Of a stretch of DNA of 64,000 nt, positions 19,422 to 30,738 are shown piece by piece. Source of the DNA: Dethiobacter alkaliphilus (GTDB lineage: Bacteria > Bacillota > Dethiobacteria > DTU022 > UBA8154); assembly GCA_016841605.1 (NCBI GenBank), contig JAENYV010000018.1, positions 1-64,000 on the forward strand, read 5' to 3'. The notes beneath the pieces were generated by a model. The model did not search any database. It saw only the letters and a list, made by a program, of their open reading frames with translations, and was not told the DNA's origin. A program made the position numbers and the translations under genes. Within the stretch, counting starts at the first letter, position 1; the number at the start of each line of letters is the position of its first letter.

Positions 19422-20509
19422 CTGCCTAATGCTATTTTATTGATAAATTCCGGGAGCAGGTGCAAATCCTGAATTTCATCGGCAAGTCCTGCCCGGACAA
19501 TACTTCCCGGCATACCGTAAACAACGCATGTCTGCTCACTTTGCACCAGGCAGAAGCAGTCGCATGCTTCTTTCAATTTTCTTACTCCTGCCAGTCCGTC
19601 ACTCCCCATTCCGGTGAGAATCACGGCAAGAACCTTTTTCCCCGGATAAATATGGGCCAGTGAATTAAACAGGACATCGGCAGAGGGTTTTACACCATTA
19701 ACAGGGGGGCTGTCCTCTAATTTTGCATAATATTTACATTTATTTTTCGCTATAGTTAAATGAACTCCACCTGGAGCCAGTATGGCCTGTCCCGGTTCGA
19801 TCAAGGAGCCATCAACCGATTCTCTGACAATAAGGGGAGATTTTTTGTTCAATGACTGGGCCAACTTGCCGGTAAACTCTGCCGGCATGTGCTGTACGAT
19901 TAAAATGGGGATATTAATCTTTCCGGAAATATTTTGCAAAATGTATTTCAGTGCTGCAGGCCCTCCGGTAGAAGCAGCAATAACAATCAGGTCGGCTTCC
20001 ATCATAACTGTTTTTTTAATCTCTTGCCTCAACGGAGGAGCATTGTGCACGCTGTTTGAGCCGGCTGCCTTCCTGGGCAGGGGAGTGGAGGCCGCAGTAT
20101 AATTGTTCGTCATTATTTGTGTAAAAAGTCCCTGTAGCTTGCCTTTATTTTTTGTTACATTATTAATCAAGCTTGTCTCCGGTTGAATCAGGATAACATC
20201 GAGTGCTCCCATTTGCAAAGCCCGGATGGTGGCAGCAGTATTGACTTTATCCGCGTCGCCGACCATAATCACATGTATATTCGGATACTCTTTTTTAATT
20301 GTGAATAGTGTTGCCAGTTTTCCTTCCTCCGGAATATGCATGCTGAGCAAGACAACATCAATAGGGCTCTGCTTCAACCTTTCCAGGGTGATCTGGCCGG
20401 TGGAAGCCGTAAACCCGACCTGGGCAAAATCATTGGCTGCCACTGCTTCCTGGAGTATCTTGCGATAAGTGAGAGATTCCTGGGCGATAAGCACATTGAG
20501 CTTTTTCAC
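19406..20509 (-). CDS. cheB: chemotaxis protein-glutamate methylesterase CheB
   Basis: REC-like N-terminus plus methylesterase domain (IAASTGGPAAL, VQHMPAEFTGKLAQSL, GMGSDGLAG). Confidence 0.93.
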   Translation of the reverse strand: MKKLNVLIAQESLTYRKILQEAVAANDFAQVGFTASTGQITLERLKQSPIDVVLLSMHIPEEGKLATLFTIKKEYPNIHVIMVGDADKVNTAATIRALQMGALDVILIQPETSLINNVTKNKGKLQGLFTQIMTNNYTAASTPLPRKAAGSNSVHNAPPLRQEIKKTVMMEADLIVIAASTGGPAALKYILQNISGKINIPILIVQHMPAEFTGKLAQSLNKKSPLIVRESVDGSLIEPGQAILAPGGVHLTIAKNKCKYYAKLEDSPPVNGVKPSADVLFNSLAHIYPGKKVLAVILTGMGSDGLAGVRKLKEACDCFCLVQSEQTCVVYGMPGSIVRAGLADEIQDLHLLPEFINKIALGRCSKW

Positions 20510-20985
20510 TGGATTACACGCTTACGGTCAATGACCATAATAACCTCCGCATTCATTTTTACAATCCTTTCAATATAGACGTTTTCCGGATGGTTCAAGT
20601 TGGCCGGTGGAAGTTCGCTCATCTCATCGGTAACATCAATTACCGAACCGGGCTGATCGAATAAAAAGCCGGCATAGCACGAATTTCCGGGGATAGTTTT
20701 CAGGATAATACATGAATTACGCTGCCCGATATCTGTCCGGGCAAAGCCCAATAACCTCGCCAGGTCAAAAAGGGTTACCACCTGCCCGCGGACGTTTAAT
20801 AAGCCCACAATATGGGGAGGGGCATCGGGGACAGGAGTATAAGCAATATTGCGGTTAATCTCTTTAACCACAGTAATATCAATGCCCAGCAGGTAACCAT
20901 CCAGGTAAAAGGTAAGTATTTTTAAGGGCATTTTTCTGCCTTCTCTCTCCATGTTTTTATACAGCTCTTTTACCAACTCAGGCAA
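20506..20985 (-). CDS. cheW: chemotaxis coupling protein CheW
   Basis: 159 aa; GIDITVVKEINR, PPHIVGLLNVRGQVVTLFDL. Confidence 0.9.
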   Translation of the reverse strand: MPELVKELYKNMEREGRKMPLKILTFYLDGYLLGIDITVVKEINRNIAYTPVPDAPPHIVGLLNVRGQVVTLFDLARLLGFARTDIGQRNSCIILKTIPGNSCYAGFLFDQPGSVIDVTDEMSELPPANLNHPENVYIERIVKMNAEVIMVIDRKRVIQ

Positions 20986-21003
20986 GTCTTAGTCTTGCAT
21001 AAA

Positions 21004-24000
21004 TTAACTTTCATTCTTTTTCAAAGCCCTCCGGACCTTTTCCAGAAGCTTGTCCTTGTTTAGTTTTACTTCATAGAAATCAAAGCCCGCCTCCAAACCT
21101 TTTTCCCGGCTTCGCCGATCGGATCTGGAGGTAACGGCAATAACAGGCAGAGCAAAAAGATTTTGATCGGACCTTATTTTTTTCACCAAATCAAAGCCAT
21201 TCATTTTGGGCATCTCAATATCGCTGATGACCAGATCAATTTTTTCCTCTTGTAAAATATCCCAGGCTTCTTTCCCATTTATGGCGGTCACCACCTCGTA
21301 ACCCGCCCATTCCAGGTATTGTTTTTCCAGCTTGAGAAAAAAGGGCGTATCTTCTGCCAGCAGTACCCGTATATTGCCTGATTCTGAAATATCTTTTTGT
21401 TCCTGCAAAAAAAGCTCAGGAGCAGCCATTTCAAAAAGCTCATAGATATTAATGACCAATGTGATCTGGTTGGAAAGGATGGCTGTCCCCATTAAGCCTT
21501 TGACCTTGACTTCATCCCAGTTAAATTGAATATTTGCATCATAATTGGCGATAATTTTATGCATAAGAATACCCATAGGGTATTTCACCAGTTTGGGGAT
21601 AATAACAAAATAATTGTCGGGATTGACTGAAGAGCGATTTACCGGCAAATAATCTTCAGGACGAATCACTCTTAAAGATTCACCCCGGAACTGGATAAAT
21701 TCCCTGGCACCGATAGTTTCTAATTGGCTGTAGCGAATTTTTTCCACTCTGGCGACCATGGAAATATCCACGCAAAAAGTTTCCGGACCTGAACACTGAA
21801 ACAGTAAAAGACTTTGTTGTTCTTTCATGTGCTCTGAGCTATCCTGGCTGTGCAGCAACTGCTCCGTGTTATCGTTGTAAAATCTGAGCCCGGCCTTATT
21901 TGATATCCCTTCGGGGTCTAAAATCATGGCAACCATGCCGTCCCCTAAAATCGTCACTCCCGAGTAACAGGGAGAATCCTTTAAATAACTGGGAAGTTGT
22001 TTTACCAATATTTCCTCTCCGTCATGAATCAAGTCTACGATTAATCCGAAACGCTTGGAGCCGCTCTTGATAATCAGGACCCGCAACAGCTGATCCGGTT
22101 GAGCAACGTGTGTGTTGCCGGTGGTCCGTTCCAATCCGAGCACATCCGCCAAGTGAACGATAGGAAGAAGTTTTTCCCTCAATCTTAAAACCTGGGCGTC
22201 TCCCAGTTGTTCAATTCTTTTTGTGGGATCACTGGCCTTAACGCGGACCATTTCTTGCAGATTCACCTGTGGCAGGGCAAATTTGTGTCCGGAAACTTCC
22301 AGTATGATTGTCGGGATAATGGCTAATGTAAGAGGCATGGTTAACCTAAAGGTCGTTCCCATTCCCAATACGGACATAATCTCCATAACACCGCCCAATT
22401 TTTCGATGTTGGTCTTGACAACATCCAGTCCAACTCCCCTGCCGGAGAGATCGCTTACTTTAGTAGCTGTGGAAAAACCGGCCCGGAACAACAGCGCATA
22501 TAGCTCCTGAATTCCCATGGCCGCGATCTCTGCCGGAGTAAGCAGATTACTTTCCAATGCCTTCTCCTTAATTTTTTCTAAATTTATTCCCGCTCCATCA
22601 TCCTTGATCTCTATTACTACCTGCCCGCCTTCATGGTAGGCATGCAAAGTGATAATGCCTGTCGCCGGCTTGCCGGCCTTTTCCCTGATGGATGACACTT
22701 CAATACCGTGATCAATTGAATTGCGCACCAGGTGAGTAAGAGGATCGCCCAGACCTTCCACGATGGATTTGTCCAGTTCCACATCCTGTCCTCTGATGGA
22801 TAACTCCACATTTTTTCCGGTTTTTTTGGACAACTCCCTGACTATTCTGGGGAATCTATTAAAAACCCGGGACATAGGCTGCATACGGGTCAGCATAATT
22901 TTTTCCTGCAGCTCAGTAGTAAGATTATCAATGTTTTGCAAGACAGTATTCAAACCAGGTATTTCTTTACGTGATGACGCGGTCATACGAAGCAATTGAT
23001 TTCTACCCAGCACCATTTCACTGGCTAAATTGAGCAAATCATTCAAGAGGGAAACACTAACGCGGATACTTTCTTCCGTAGCCGGCTGGACTTTGCTTTC
23101 GACCTGTGTGGACGGTTCCCGGTTATTATCTGCCGATAGAAAGGATAGGTCCTGATTGCTGTCTGCCGCTTCCATTTCTTCTTCTCTTACTTCTTGTTTT
23201 TCTTTTATCGGTTTCTTTTCTACAGGTTCCCGTTTTACGTCAGGCGACGGATGGTTTGCCTGATCATTCGTCTTCTCCGGTTTGATGGAGGTTATCGTTA
23301 AAAAAGCAGCAAGTTGGGAAGGACTTTGTATCTCAATAATTTTTTCTTCCGCTATATTTAAGGCCATCGCGGCCAAGCTTGTCTCCAGAACGCTGTTAAA
23401 AACCAAAATCCAGTTCTGCTCATCATTAAATGCCTGCAATAATTGTCCGATACTGTTAATACCGTTAACAAATTCTTCCGGTGGTTTATCCACACTCGGG
23501 GTGGAATTCCGGTCAATTTCCAGGTTTAACCGGTATAATTTTTGGCCATGCTTTGTTGCAGCAGAAAAAAAACCGTCGGCTTCGGTGTTATCGTAGTTTT
23601 CAGTGTAGTAAAGCTGCTCATACGGGCTTAAGGCAGGGTGTGTTTCTTGTTTATCAACCTCTACAAAATCATCCTCTGTGAACAAACCCTTTATTTTATC
23701 CAGATGCGGCCTGATCTCTACTTCGTTGCTTTGTTCCACATGGGCAATCATTTTTTTAAGGCAGTCGTTAGCTTCCAGAAGGGTATCAATAGCCCTATCA
23801 TTAATAATAAAATTTCCCTTTCTGATTTCGCTAAAAAGATTTTCCATGGAATGGGCTAAATCTACTATACGGGTCAGAGAAAAAAAGCCTGCTGTGCCTT
23901 TGATGCTGTGCAGAGAGCGGAAAATTTCATTTATTGTCTCCCCGTCCGCTTCTCCGTTTTCCAGGCTTAAAAGACCGTTTTCAACAGTATTGACGTGTGC

Positions 24001-24063
24001 TTCTGCTTCTGCCACAAACTCATTAATCATTTCCTCGTTTTGCAAAACCCAGCACCTCTCCAA
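21004..24063 (-). CDS. cheA: hybrid chemotaxis histidine kinase CheA (Hpt-kinase-CheW-CheW-REC)
   Basis: 1019 aa; Hpt FRSLHSIKGTAGF, HATPase LVRNSIDHGIE, GRGVGLDVVKTNIE, CheW-type domains, C-terminal REC DLVISDIEMPKMNG. Confidence 0.92.
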   Translation of the reverse strand: MERCWVLQNEEMINEFVAEAEAHVNTVENGLLSLENGEADGETINEIFRSLHSIKGTAGFFSLTRIVDLAHSMENLFSEIRKGNFIINDRAIDTLLEANDCLKKMIAHVEQSNEVEIRPHLDKIKGLFTEDDFVEVDKQETHPALSPYEQLYYTENYDNTEADGFFSAATKHGQKLYRLNLEIDRNSTPSVDKPPEEFVNGINSIGQLLQAFNDEQNWILVFNSVLETSLAAMALNIAEEKIIEIQSPSQLAAFLTITSIKPEKTNDQANHPSPDVKREPVEKKPIKEKQEVREEEMEAADSNQDLSFLSADNNREPSTQVESKVQPATEESIRVSVSLLNDLLNLASEMVLGRNQLLRMTASSRKEIPGLNTVLQNIDNLTTELQEKIMLTRMQPMSRVFNRFPRIVRELSKKTGKNVELSIRGQDVELDKSIVEGLGDPLTHLVRNSIDHGIEVSSIREKAGKPATGIITLHAYHEGGQVVIEIKDDGAGINLEKIKEKALESNLLTPAEIAAMGIQELYALLFRAGFSTATKVSDLSGRGVGLDVVKTNIEKLGGVMEIMSVLGMGTTFRLTMPLTLAIIPTIILEVSGHKFALPQVNLQEMVRVKASDPTKRIEQLGDAQVLRLREKLLPIVHLADVLGLERTTGNTHVAQPDQLLRVLIIKSGSKRFGLIVDLIHDGEEILVKQLPSYLKDSPCYSGVTILGDGMVAMILDPEGISNKAGLRFYNDNTEQLLHSQDSSEHMKEQQSLLLFQCSGPETFCVDISMVARVEKIRYSQLETIGAREFIQFRGESLRVIRPEDYLPVNRSSVNPDNYFVIIPKLVKYPMGILMHKIIANYDANIQFNWDEVKVKGLMGTAILSNQITLVINIYELFEMAAPELFLQEQKDISESGNIRVLLAEDTPFFLKLEKQYLEWAGYEVVTAINGKEAWDILQEEKIDLVISDIEMPKMNGFDLVKKIRSDQNLFALPVIAVTSRSDRRSREKGLEAGFDFYEVKLNKDKLLEKVRRALKKNES

Positions 24064-24315
24064 AATCCTGCATAATTTAAGAAATGAGCAGAATAACCTG
24101 ATTTGGCACTTTTATGAAATAATAAAATAATTATAACACACGTATTGTCTTTTGAGAATGCCGCCGGGATCAAGGATCTATGTTTTCGCTATTTTCGCTA
24201 TTTTTCTGCCAAAGCTCATAAATATTTTTAGCTTATTCTCTTTTGTGCATTTTTATGGTAAGATTTTAAGTAAAATTTAATAATATTATGTCTATTTCCA
24301 GGAGGGATCGAATCT

Positions 24316-26592
24316 TTGCAAACTTATTTTAAAAGTATCAGATTTAAAATTATCCTGATCAGCATTATTACTCTGGTTATTGCTCTGGCAATCAGCTCTG
24401 TCTTCAATTACTATCAGAGCCGGAGAAATTTGGAGAATTATATGGAATTAACGATCACTTCTCTGGCTACTTCTATTGGAAACGAAGTAAGCCTCTGGCT
24501 AGATGGTCGTAAAACGGAGGTCAACAGTGCTGCCCTTGCTTTTTCCGCTTATGCCACCCGGGCGGAGAAACTTGCCTTTATGCAAAAAATAGTGGAAAAC
24601 GGTGCCTTTTACGAGACGATGTTTTTTGCCGACGAAAAGGGAGATTATTTTATTACTATGGGTGAAAACGGGAATGTAAAAGACAGGGAATATTTTCAAA
24701 AGGTTATGGCCGGACAAACCGTGATCTCCGACCCCGTTACTTCCCGGGCCACCGGAAGAAACGTCATTGTAGCCGCCGCACCCGTAAAAGAGAATGATAA
24801 GGTTGTGGGATTACTGGGATTGACGGTTTCCCTGGATGAACTTTCCGACAGGATTGTTACCACCAAGATCGGGAAAACCGGTTATCCCTACCTGATCCAG
24901 GGGGACGGGCTTGTTATTGCCCACCCCAACAAGGAACTGACCATGAAAATGAATGCCATCACAGACGATACCCTGGACAGCAAATCGAAAAAGGCTATGC
25001 TGGATATTATGCAGGGCAGCAGCCGTGTTAGCCGCTTAGTCTTTGAAGGAGTGGACAAGTATGTCTCTTATGCTCCCATACCGGGTGTATCATGGGGTGC
25101 GGTTATTACCGTTCCCGTTGACGAGCTGCACGAACAGCTTGCCTCCATTCCTCTGCCCATATTTATCATGGCTATTGCCATCGCTTTCCTGGCAGCCGTC
25201 GTTTCCAATATTTTTCTGGCCAGGCTAATATCAAACCCAGTTAAAAATATTCAGAAAATAATCGGAGAAGCTTCTCAGGGCGATCTGACTGCCAGGGGCA
25301 CGCTTGCTTCCCAGGACGAAATAGGGCAATTAACTGCTGATTTTAATAATTTTATGGACAAAATCCAGGCCATGATCAACAATATAAACGAGAACACAGC
25401 CGCCTTTAACCGGTCCCTTGATAATATGTTTGCCATTGCCCGCGGCATGATCCACAAAAGTGAGGAAATGAATGACAAGACAAATGCCGTTAACCAGGCA
25501 GTCAGGCAGATTACGGCCAGTATCGGGGAAACAGCTGCCGCATCCTCAGCCACCAGTGACAGTATTAATTTAATTGCCTCGGCAATGGAAGAAATGCATA
25601 GCACCATCCAGCGCCAGGCTTCTGCCGCAGAAGAAATTTATAGCAGTATCGAACATGTTTCGCAAGGAGCGGGGCAGATCTCCGCAAGCATAAGTAATAT
25701 CTCCCTCTCGGCCCAGGATATGTCTGCATCTGTCAACAGTGTTGCTACCGCTGTGAAGGAAATAAACAGCTCCTTAAGTGAAATAAGCGTTAATTGTGAA
25801 CGTTCCACACAGATTACCGGCGATGCGGAAAACAAAACCCGGGAAACAAAAATAATTATCGGAGCCCTCAAACAATCTTCACAGCAAATAGGACGGATTG
25901 TCGGCGTAATTAATAGCATTGCTGACCAGACTAATATGCTGGCCTTGAATGCAGCAATTGAAGCAGCCGGTGCCGGGGAAGCAGGCAGAGGGTTTGCCGT
26001 GGTGGCCAACGAGGTGAAGGAACTGGCCAAGCAAACGGCAGAAGCAACCGAAGAGATCAGCCGGCAGATTGAAACCATGCAATCCAACATGTCAAACGCT
26101 GTCAAAGCAATGGAGACCATTACCCAGGTAAATGAGGAAATCAATATTATAACAGGCACCATAGCCTCCGCAGTGGCTGAACAATCCGCTACCACCGGAG
26201 AGATCTCCAGATCTGTTATCCAGGCCGCTGAAAAAGTAAACTTGATCAGCACGGAAATCGGCGAGGTAGCTGCCAATTCCCGGCAGGCCGCCAATAGTGT
26301 CGCTGAGGTTTCCGAAGGCGTGCATGAAATTGCCCGTTCAACAAATGAACTGGCCCTGGCAGCCAATGAGGTAGCCGAAAATGCTGTAAAAGCATCATCC
26401 ATGGTTACCCAGGTCGCCCAGGAAGCAGCAGAGATCTCCCGAGGCGCCTCAGAAATCGCCGGCAGTATCCAGGAAATAGACCAGGCCTCCAGTGAAAGGG
26501 TAGCTGTCGCTGAAGAGGCGAGCAGCTCTACCGGCAACCTGATCGATCTCTTTGGGAAGTTGGAGGCTATGAGTAAGCAATTTAAAGCATAA
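24316..26592 (+). CDS. methyl-accepting chemotaxis protein (Cache sensor, HAMP, MA domain)
   Basis: 758 aa; two TM segments flanking Cache domain; signalling hairpin [33 protein letters not shown]. Confidence 0.93.
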   Translation: MQTYFKSIRFKIILISIITLVIALAISSVFNYYQSRRNLENYMELTITSLATSIGNEVSLWLDGRKTEVNSAALAFSAYATRAEKLAFMQKIVENGAFYETMFFADEKGDYFITMGENGNVKDREYFQKVMAGQTVISDPVTSRATGRNVIVAAAPVKENDKVVGLLGLTVSLDELSDRIVTTKIGKTGYPYLIQGDGLVIAHPNKELTMKMNAITDDTLDSKSKKAMLDIMQGSSRVSRLVFEGVDKYVSYAPIPGVSWGAVITVPVDELHEQLASIPLPIFIMAIAIAFLAAVVSNIFLARLISNPVKNIQKIIGEASQGDLTARGTLASQDEIGQLTADFNNFMDKIQAMINNINENTAAFNRSLDNMFAIARGMIHKSEEMNDKTNAVNQAVRQITASIGETAAASSATSDSINLIASAMEEMHSTIQRQASAAEEIYSSIEHVSQGAGQISASISNISLSAQDMSASVNSVATAVKEINSSLSEISVNCERSTQITGDAENKTRETKIIIGALKQSSQQIGRIVGVINSIADQTNMLALNAAIEAAGAGEAGRGFAVVANEVKELAKQTAEATEEISRQIETMQSNMSNAVKAMETITQVNEEINIITGTIASAVAEQSATTGEISRSVIQAAEKVNLISTEIGEVAANSRQAANSVAEVSEGVHEIARSTNELALAANEVAENAVKASSMVTQVAQEAAEISRGASEIAGSIQEIDQASSERVAVAEEASSSTGNLIDLFGKLEAMSKQFKA

Positions 26593-26610
26593 GTAGGAGA
26601 ATAAACCAAA

Positions 26611-27615
26611 ATGTATATTCTGATTGTCGATGATTCACCTGTTGTCTGTGATATCATAGAAAACTGTTTGAATGAAGCGGGTTATACAAATCTGCTCTTT
26701 GCCGAATCGGCACAATCCGTTCTTAATATACTGGGTATGAATCAGCCTCAAGAGCAGCAGACAGAGGTACCGGAGATAGATTTAATTTTGCTGGACATTA
26801 TTTTGCCCGACATGGACGGCAGAGAGCTATGCCGCCTGATCAAAGGGATGAACAGGTTTAAGGACGTGCCCATAATTATGGTTACAGCTTTATCAAACAT
26901 CGAGGATCTGGAGAAAGCTTTTAATGCGGGAGCAATGGATTATATCACCAAACCCATAAACAATATTGAATTGTTAGTCAGAATCCGCTCTGCACTGAAG
27001 CTGAAATTTGAAATGGACCGGAGTAAAAAGCGGGAACAACACTTGCTTATCGTTACCCGGCAGCTCAAGGAGGCTGTAGCCAAGCTAAACCAGCTCTCTT
27101 CTCTGGATGGATTAACAGGGATCCCCAACCGACGCTATTTTGATCAGATTATCCAAAAAGAATGGAACCGGTGCAGGCGCAACATCAAACCTCTCTCCGT
27201 TATTTTTATCGATATTGACTTCTTCAAAGTCTATAATGACACTTACGGTCACCAAAGCGGGGATGACTGCTTAAAAACGGTAGCCGGACTTTTGCAGAAA
27301 GTGACCCGGCGCTCCGGTGATACAGTCTTCCGCTACGGTGGGGAAGAATTTATTGCCGTCTTGCCTGAAACAGCCTATAAAAATGCCCTGATGCTGGCAG
27401 AAAAAATGTGCAGAAAGGTTGAAGCAGCCGGTATCGCTCATGCAAAATCCCCTGTCTCGGACTTTGTTACTGTGAGCTTGGGAGTGGCCGCGACCCTTCC
27501 CACGGGTGAGGTATCGTATGAATCCCTCATCTCTGCTGCTGATAAAGCCCTCTATGACGCTAAAAAAGAAGGAAGAAACAGGGTCAGGGGAGGAAATCCG
27601 GAGGGAAAAGAATGA
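26611..27615 (+). CDS. diguanylate cyclase response regulator (REC-GGDEF)
   Basis: REC (LDIILPDMDG) plus GGEEF active site (RYGGEEF) with upstream RSGD I-site-like motif. Confidence 0.92.
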   Translation: MYILIVDDSPVVCDIIENCLNEAGYTNLLFAESAQSVLNILGMNQPQEQQTEVPEIDLILLDIILPDMDGRELCRLIKGMNRFKDVPIIMVTALSNIEDLEKAFNAGAMDYITKPINNIELLVRIRSALKLKFEMDRSKKREQHLLIVTRQLKEAVAKLNQLSSLDGLTGIPNRRYFDQIIQKEWNRCRRNIKPLSVIFIDIDFFKVYNDTYGHQSGDDCLKTVAGLLQKVTRRSGDTVFRYGGEEFIAVLPETAYKNALMLAEKMCRKVEAAGIAHAKSPVSDFVTVSLGVAATLPTGEVSYESLISAADKALYDAKKEGRNRVRGGNPEGKE

Positions 27616-27630
27616 TCCGAGATTTACCGC

Positions 27631-30600
27631 TCAAAACCCTTGCAAATATTTGTAACCTTCTGTCGAATAACTTTTTTTACGGCGGCCCAAATTCTGTTTA
27701 AGGTTATCAAGCGACAGATAGATGACCGGAATTACAATCATTGTGAACAGCGTGGCTATCAGCAAACCGCCCATTAAAGCGACTGCCATAGGACTGAATA
27801 ATTCGCTGCTTGAGGCGGCCAAAGGGAGAAGGCCCATCAAGGTAGTTGTAGCTGTAAGCATGATCGGCCGGAAACGCAAACCCACTGCCTTGAGGCAGGC
27901 ATCCTCACTTGAAAATCCCTGCTCTCTGGCATGTTTGATATAATCGATTAAAAGTATCCCGTTATTCACGACAATTCCCATTAAACTGATCACACCTAAA
28001 AGTGCGGTAAAAGATAAAGGTTTGCCGAAGATCCGCAAGGCCAATATGGAGCCTATTAATGACAGAGGAATTGTCAGCAGGATAATAAGCGGTTCCGTCA
28101 ATGCTTTGAATTCCAGCAACAGGATACTGTAAACAATTAACAGTATAAAGACGCCCAAAACACCCAAAATTGAAAAATTTTCGCTTATCTGTTCTCTCTC
28201 GCCTTCAAAAACTACCTCCACCTCCTCCAGGTTCATCTCCGGCAATTTCTCATGCTCAATGTAACCGGCAATATCAAGGGGGCTGTAACCCGGCCTGACA
28301 TCGGAAGTAACGAACACGCTTCTTTCTTTGTTATATCTTTTTATGCTCTCTAATTGAGGATCTGCTTTGATTTGCGCTACCTGCTTTAAAAGAACTTTTT
28401 TATCCTTAATGCTCGATTTAATGGCCAGATTTTCCAGTTCATGCAGATTGCGGATATTACTTGTCACCTTAATATTATATTCCTGGCCTGCTTTTCGAAA
28501 TACGGCGTTGTTGCTGCCCAAAAGGGCTATTTGCAGCTCCTGTTGTATATCCGCATTCAACAGGCCCATCATGGACGCTTTATCCGTATCAACATCCACA
28601 AAATATTCATAGGTATTTTCCACGGCATTGCTGTTGACATTTACCGTACCCGGAGTATCTTTGAGGGCATCTTCCAGTTGACCGGATACTTCCTTTAATC
28701 TCTGTAAATCTTTTCCCGACACTCTTATTTCAACGGATGCACTGGCGGGATCAGTAATCTCCAGCATCTTAACGGTGGAGACAGCCCCGGCAATGTGGGC
28801 ATCAAGCTTTTCCTGCAGATAAAAGGCAAGTTCGCTTTTTGTTTTAAATCTAGCCGAATCCCTCAAATCAAACTTTACTAAGGCCCTTGTAAAATTTTCT
28901 TTATCAGGCAGAGGAATCATGATCTGATAAAATTTCGGCAGGGAAGTACCGATTCCGGTCGTGACATTCAAGACCTCCGGTTCTTGCGACACCAAACGGT
29001 TGATCCGGGAGGCGATCTTTTCCGTGTACTCTAAATCTCCTATTTTTTCTGTGTATGTATCAATATACATGATATCTTTATCTGCTTTGGGGAAAAAGGA
29101 CACTTTGAGTTGGGGCAGGACAAAAAAAGCTGTGAGAAGAAAAAATACGAGGGCCAGAGCAGCGATGGTTTTCCTTCGTTTTAAGGCCCATTGCAGCAAA
29201 CCCAGATAAGCCTTTTTTATTTTTCCTGCTTCTATTTTCTGATCTTCCTTTCTTTTTATGACCATGGAAAGCAAGGCAGGAGTAACAAAAACTGCCGATA
29301 GAAAGGAAGCCGACAGGGTATAGATGACTGCTTTCGGCAGGCTGTCCAGGAAACTGCCTACTTTGCCCGGAATAAACAACAGGGGCACAAAGGCCGCCAC
29401 TGTCGTTAATGTGGACATAAAAACCGGCATGGCCGTGGAACTTGTTGCTTTAACGGCTGCCTCCCCTTTACTTTCGCCCGCGGCATATTCGACTTCCACG
29501 GCATCACTGACCACAACCGCGTTATCAACGATCATGCCCAGCGCGACGATTAGCCCTGTCAGTGAAACACTTTGGATGGTTACGTCGGTAACATTCATCA
29601 AGATAAATGTTGCCATCACCGTAAAAGGGATTGCCAGGGAGACAACAACAGCATTTCTGAATCCCATCCCTAAAAAGACGGTGGCAACAACCAAAACGAA
29701 TCCCATGACTAAATTTGCCGCAAAATCGCTAATACTGCCGGCAACATCCTCCGGTTGAAAAGTTACCTCTGTGAGAAGCAGATCCGGGGGAAGGTTCCTT
29801 TTGATCTTTTCCAGAGCTTCCCGAACTTCTTTTCCGATGGGGATAATGTTTCTTTCTTCTTGGAAATAACCGGCAATGATTACCGCGTTATTCTCCCCCT
29901 GCCGGCATTTTTCCGCGTCATCCTTCAGCTCCAAATCCACAGAGGCAATGTCTTTTAATCTGACGGCCGCTCCGGTTTGTGTCGAGACCCCGACAATAGT
30001 ATTTCTAATATCATCAATTGATTGGTAAAATGCTCTTGTTCCGACAAATAATTTTCCCTGTTCATTCTCCAAAGCTCCGCCCGGAAGTTCCAGATTCTGA
30101 GCGGATAACATGTTGCCGACTTCACGCAACGAGAGATCATACTGATTTAAGCGGTCCGTATCTACGTTAACCGTAACCTGTTTCTCAACGTTTCCCACCA
30201 ATTCCGTCTTGTAGATGCCTTCTATCCGTCCGATACTATCCTCAATTTCTTCAGCATAGGGGGATAACTGTTCATATGTATAATTGTTACCCGACAAGCT
30301 TATCAGCAGACCGGCCGCTTCCGCGGGATCCGTATTTATTTCCGGCTGCAGGCAGCCGGCAGGCAGCCGGCCTTTTACTTCATCGATCTTTTCCCTCAAT
30401 TCCCGGTTTGCCTTTTCTATATCGGCATCGTCATTATACCCCACTACAACGACGGAAACATTTTTTCCAGATTCTGACGATACATCTTTGTAGTCCTTTA
30501 TCTCTGAGACGGCATCTTCGATTTTTTTTGTAACCAATTGTTCAACATCTTCGGGAGAAGCTCCGGGATAGACTGTTGTTATGATGGCACCGGTTACCTT

Positions 30601-30723
30601 GATATGGGGATTTTCCTGCTTGGGAAGCACATCATAACTGTATGCCCCTAGAAGTAAAACCAGCAGGAAGATAAAAAACACGATTTTTCTCTGCTGAACA
30701 GCGCCCTTGATCAGCTCCTTCAC
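27631..30723 (-). CDS. RND-family efflux transporter permease
   Basis: 1030 aa; AcrB/MexB-type repeats, VVATVFLGMGFRNAVVVSLAIP, GMIVDNAVVVSDAVE, GIVVNNGILLIDYI. Confidence 0.93.
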   Translation of the reverse strand: MKELIKGAVQQRKIVFFIFLLVLLLGAYSYDVLPKQENPHIKVTGAIITTVYPGASPEDVEQLVTKKIEDAVSEIKDYKDVSSESGKNVSVVVVGYNDDADIEKANRELREKIDEVKGRLPAGCLQPEINTDPAEAAGLLISLSGNNYTYEQLSPYAEEIEDSIGRIEGIYKTELVGNVEKQVTVNVDTDRLNQYDLSLREVGNMLSAQNLELPGGALENEQGKLFVGTRAFYQSIDDIRNTIVGVSTQTGAAVRLKDIASVDLELKDDAEKCRQGENNAVIIAGYFQEERNIIPIGKEVREALEKIKRNLPPDLLLTEVTFQPEDVAGSISDFAANLVMGFVLVVATVFLGMGFRNAVVVSLAIPFTVMATFILMNVTDVTIQSVSLTGLIVALGMIVDNAVVVSDAVEVEYAAGESKGEAAVKATSSTAMPVFMSTLTTVAAFVPLLFIPGKVGSFLDSLPKAVIYTLSASFLSAVFVTPALLSMVIKRKEDQKIEAGKIKKAYLGLLQWALKRRKTIAALALVFFLLTAFFVLPQLKVSFFPKADKDIMYIDTYTEKIGDLEYTEKIASRINRLVSQEPEVLNVTTGIGTSLPKFYQIMIPLPDKENFTRALVKFDLRDSARFKTKSELAFYLQEKLDAHIAGAVSTVKMLEITDPASASVEIRVSGKDLQRLKEVSGQLEDALKDTPGTVNVNSNAVENTYEYFVDVDTDKASMMGLLNADIQQELQIALLGSNNAVFRKAGQEYNIKVTSNIRNLHELENLAIKSSIKDKKVLLKQVAQIKADPQLESIKRYNKERSVFVTSDVRPGYSPLDIAGYIEHEKLPEMNLEEVEVVFEGEREQISENFSILGVLGVFILLIVYSILLLEFKALTEPLIILLTIPLSLIGSILALRIFGKPLSFTALLGVISLMGIVVNNGILLIDYIKHAREQGFSSEDACLKAVGLRFRPIMLTATTTLMGLLPLAASSSELFSPMAVALMGGLLIATLFTMIVIPVIYLSLDNLKQNLGRRKKSYSTEGYKYLQGF

Positions 30724-30738
30724 ATTCTCAACTCCTTG

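Noticed and set aside
25638-26657. 339-aa antisense ORF opposite the MCP (and many similar antisense ORFs in the track)
   Set aside because: Ala/Ser-rich shadow frame of a well-supported MCP gene; no RBS or family support.
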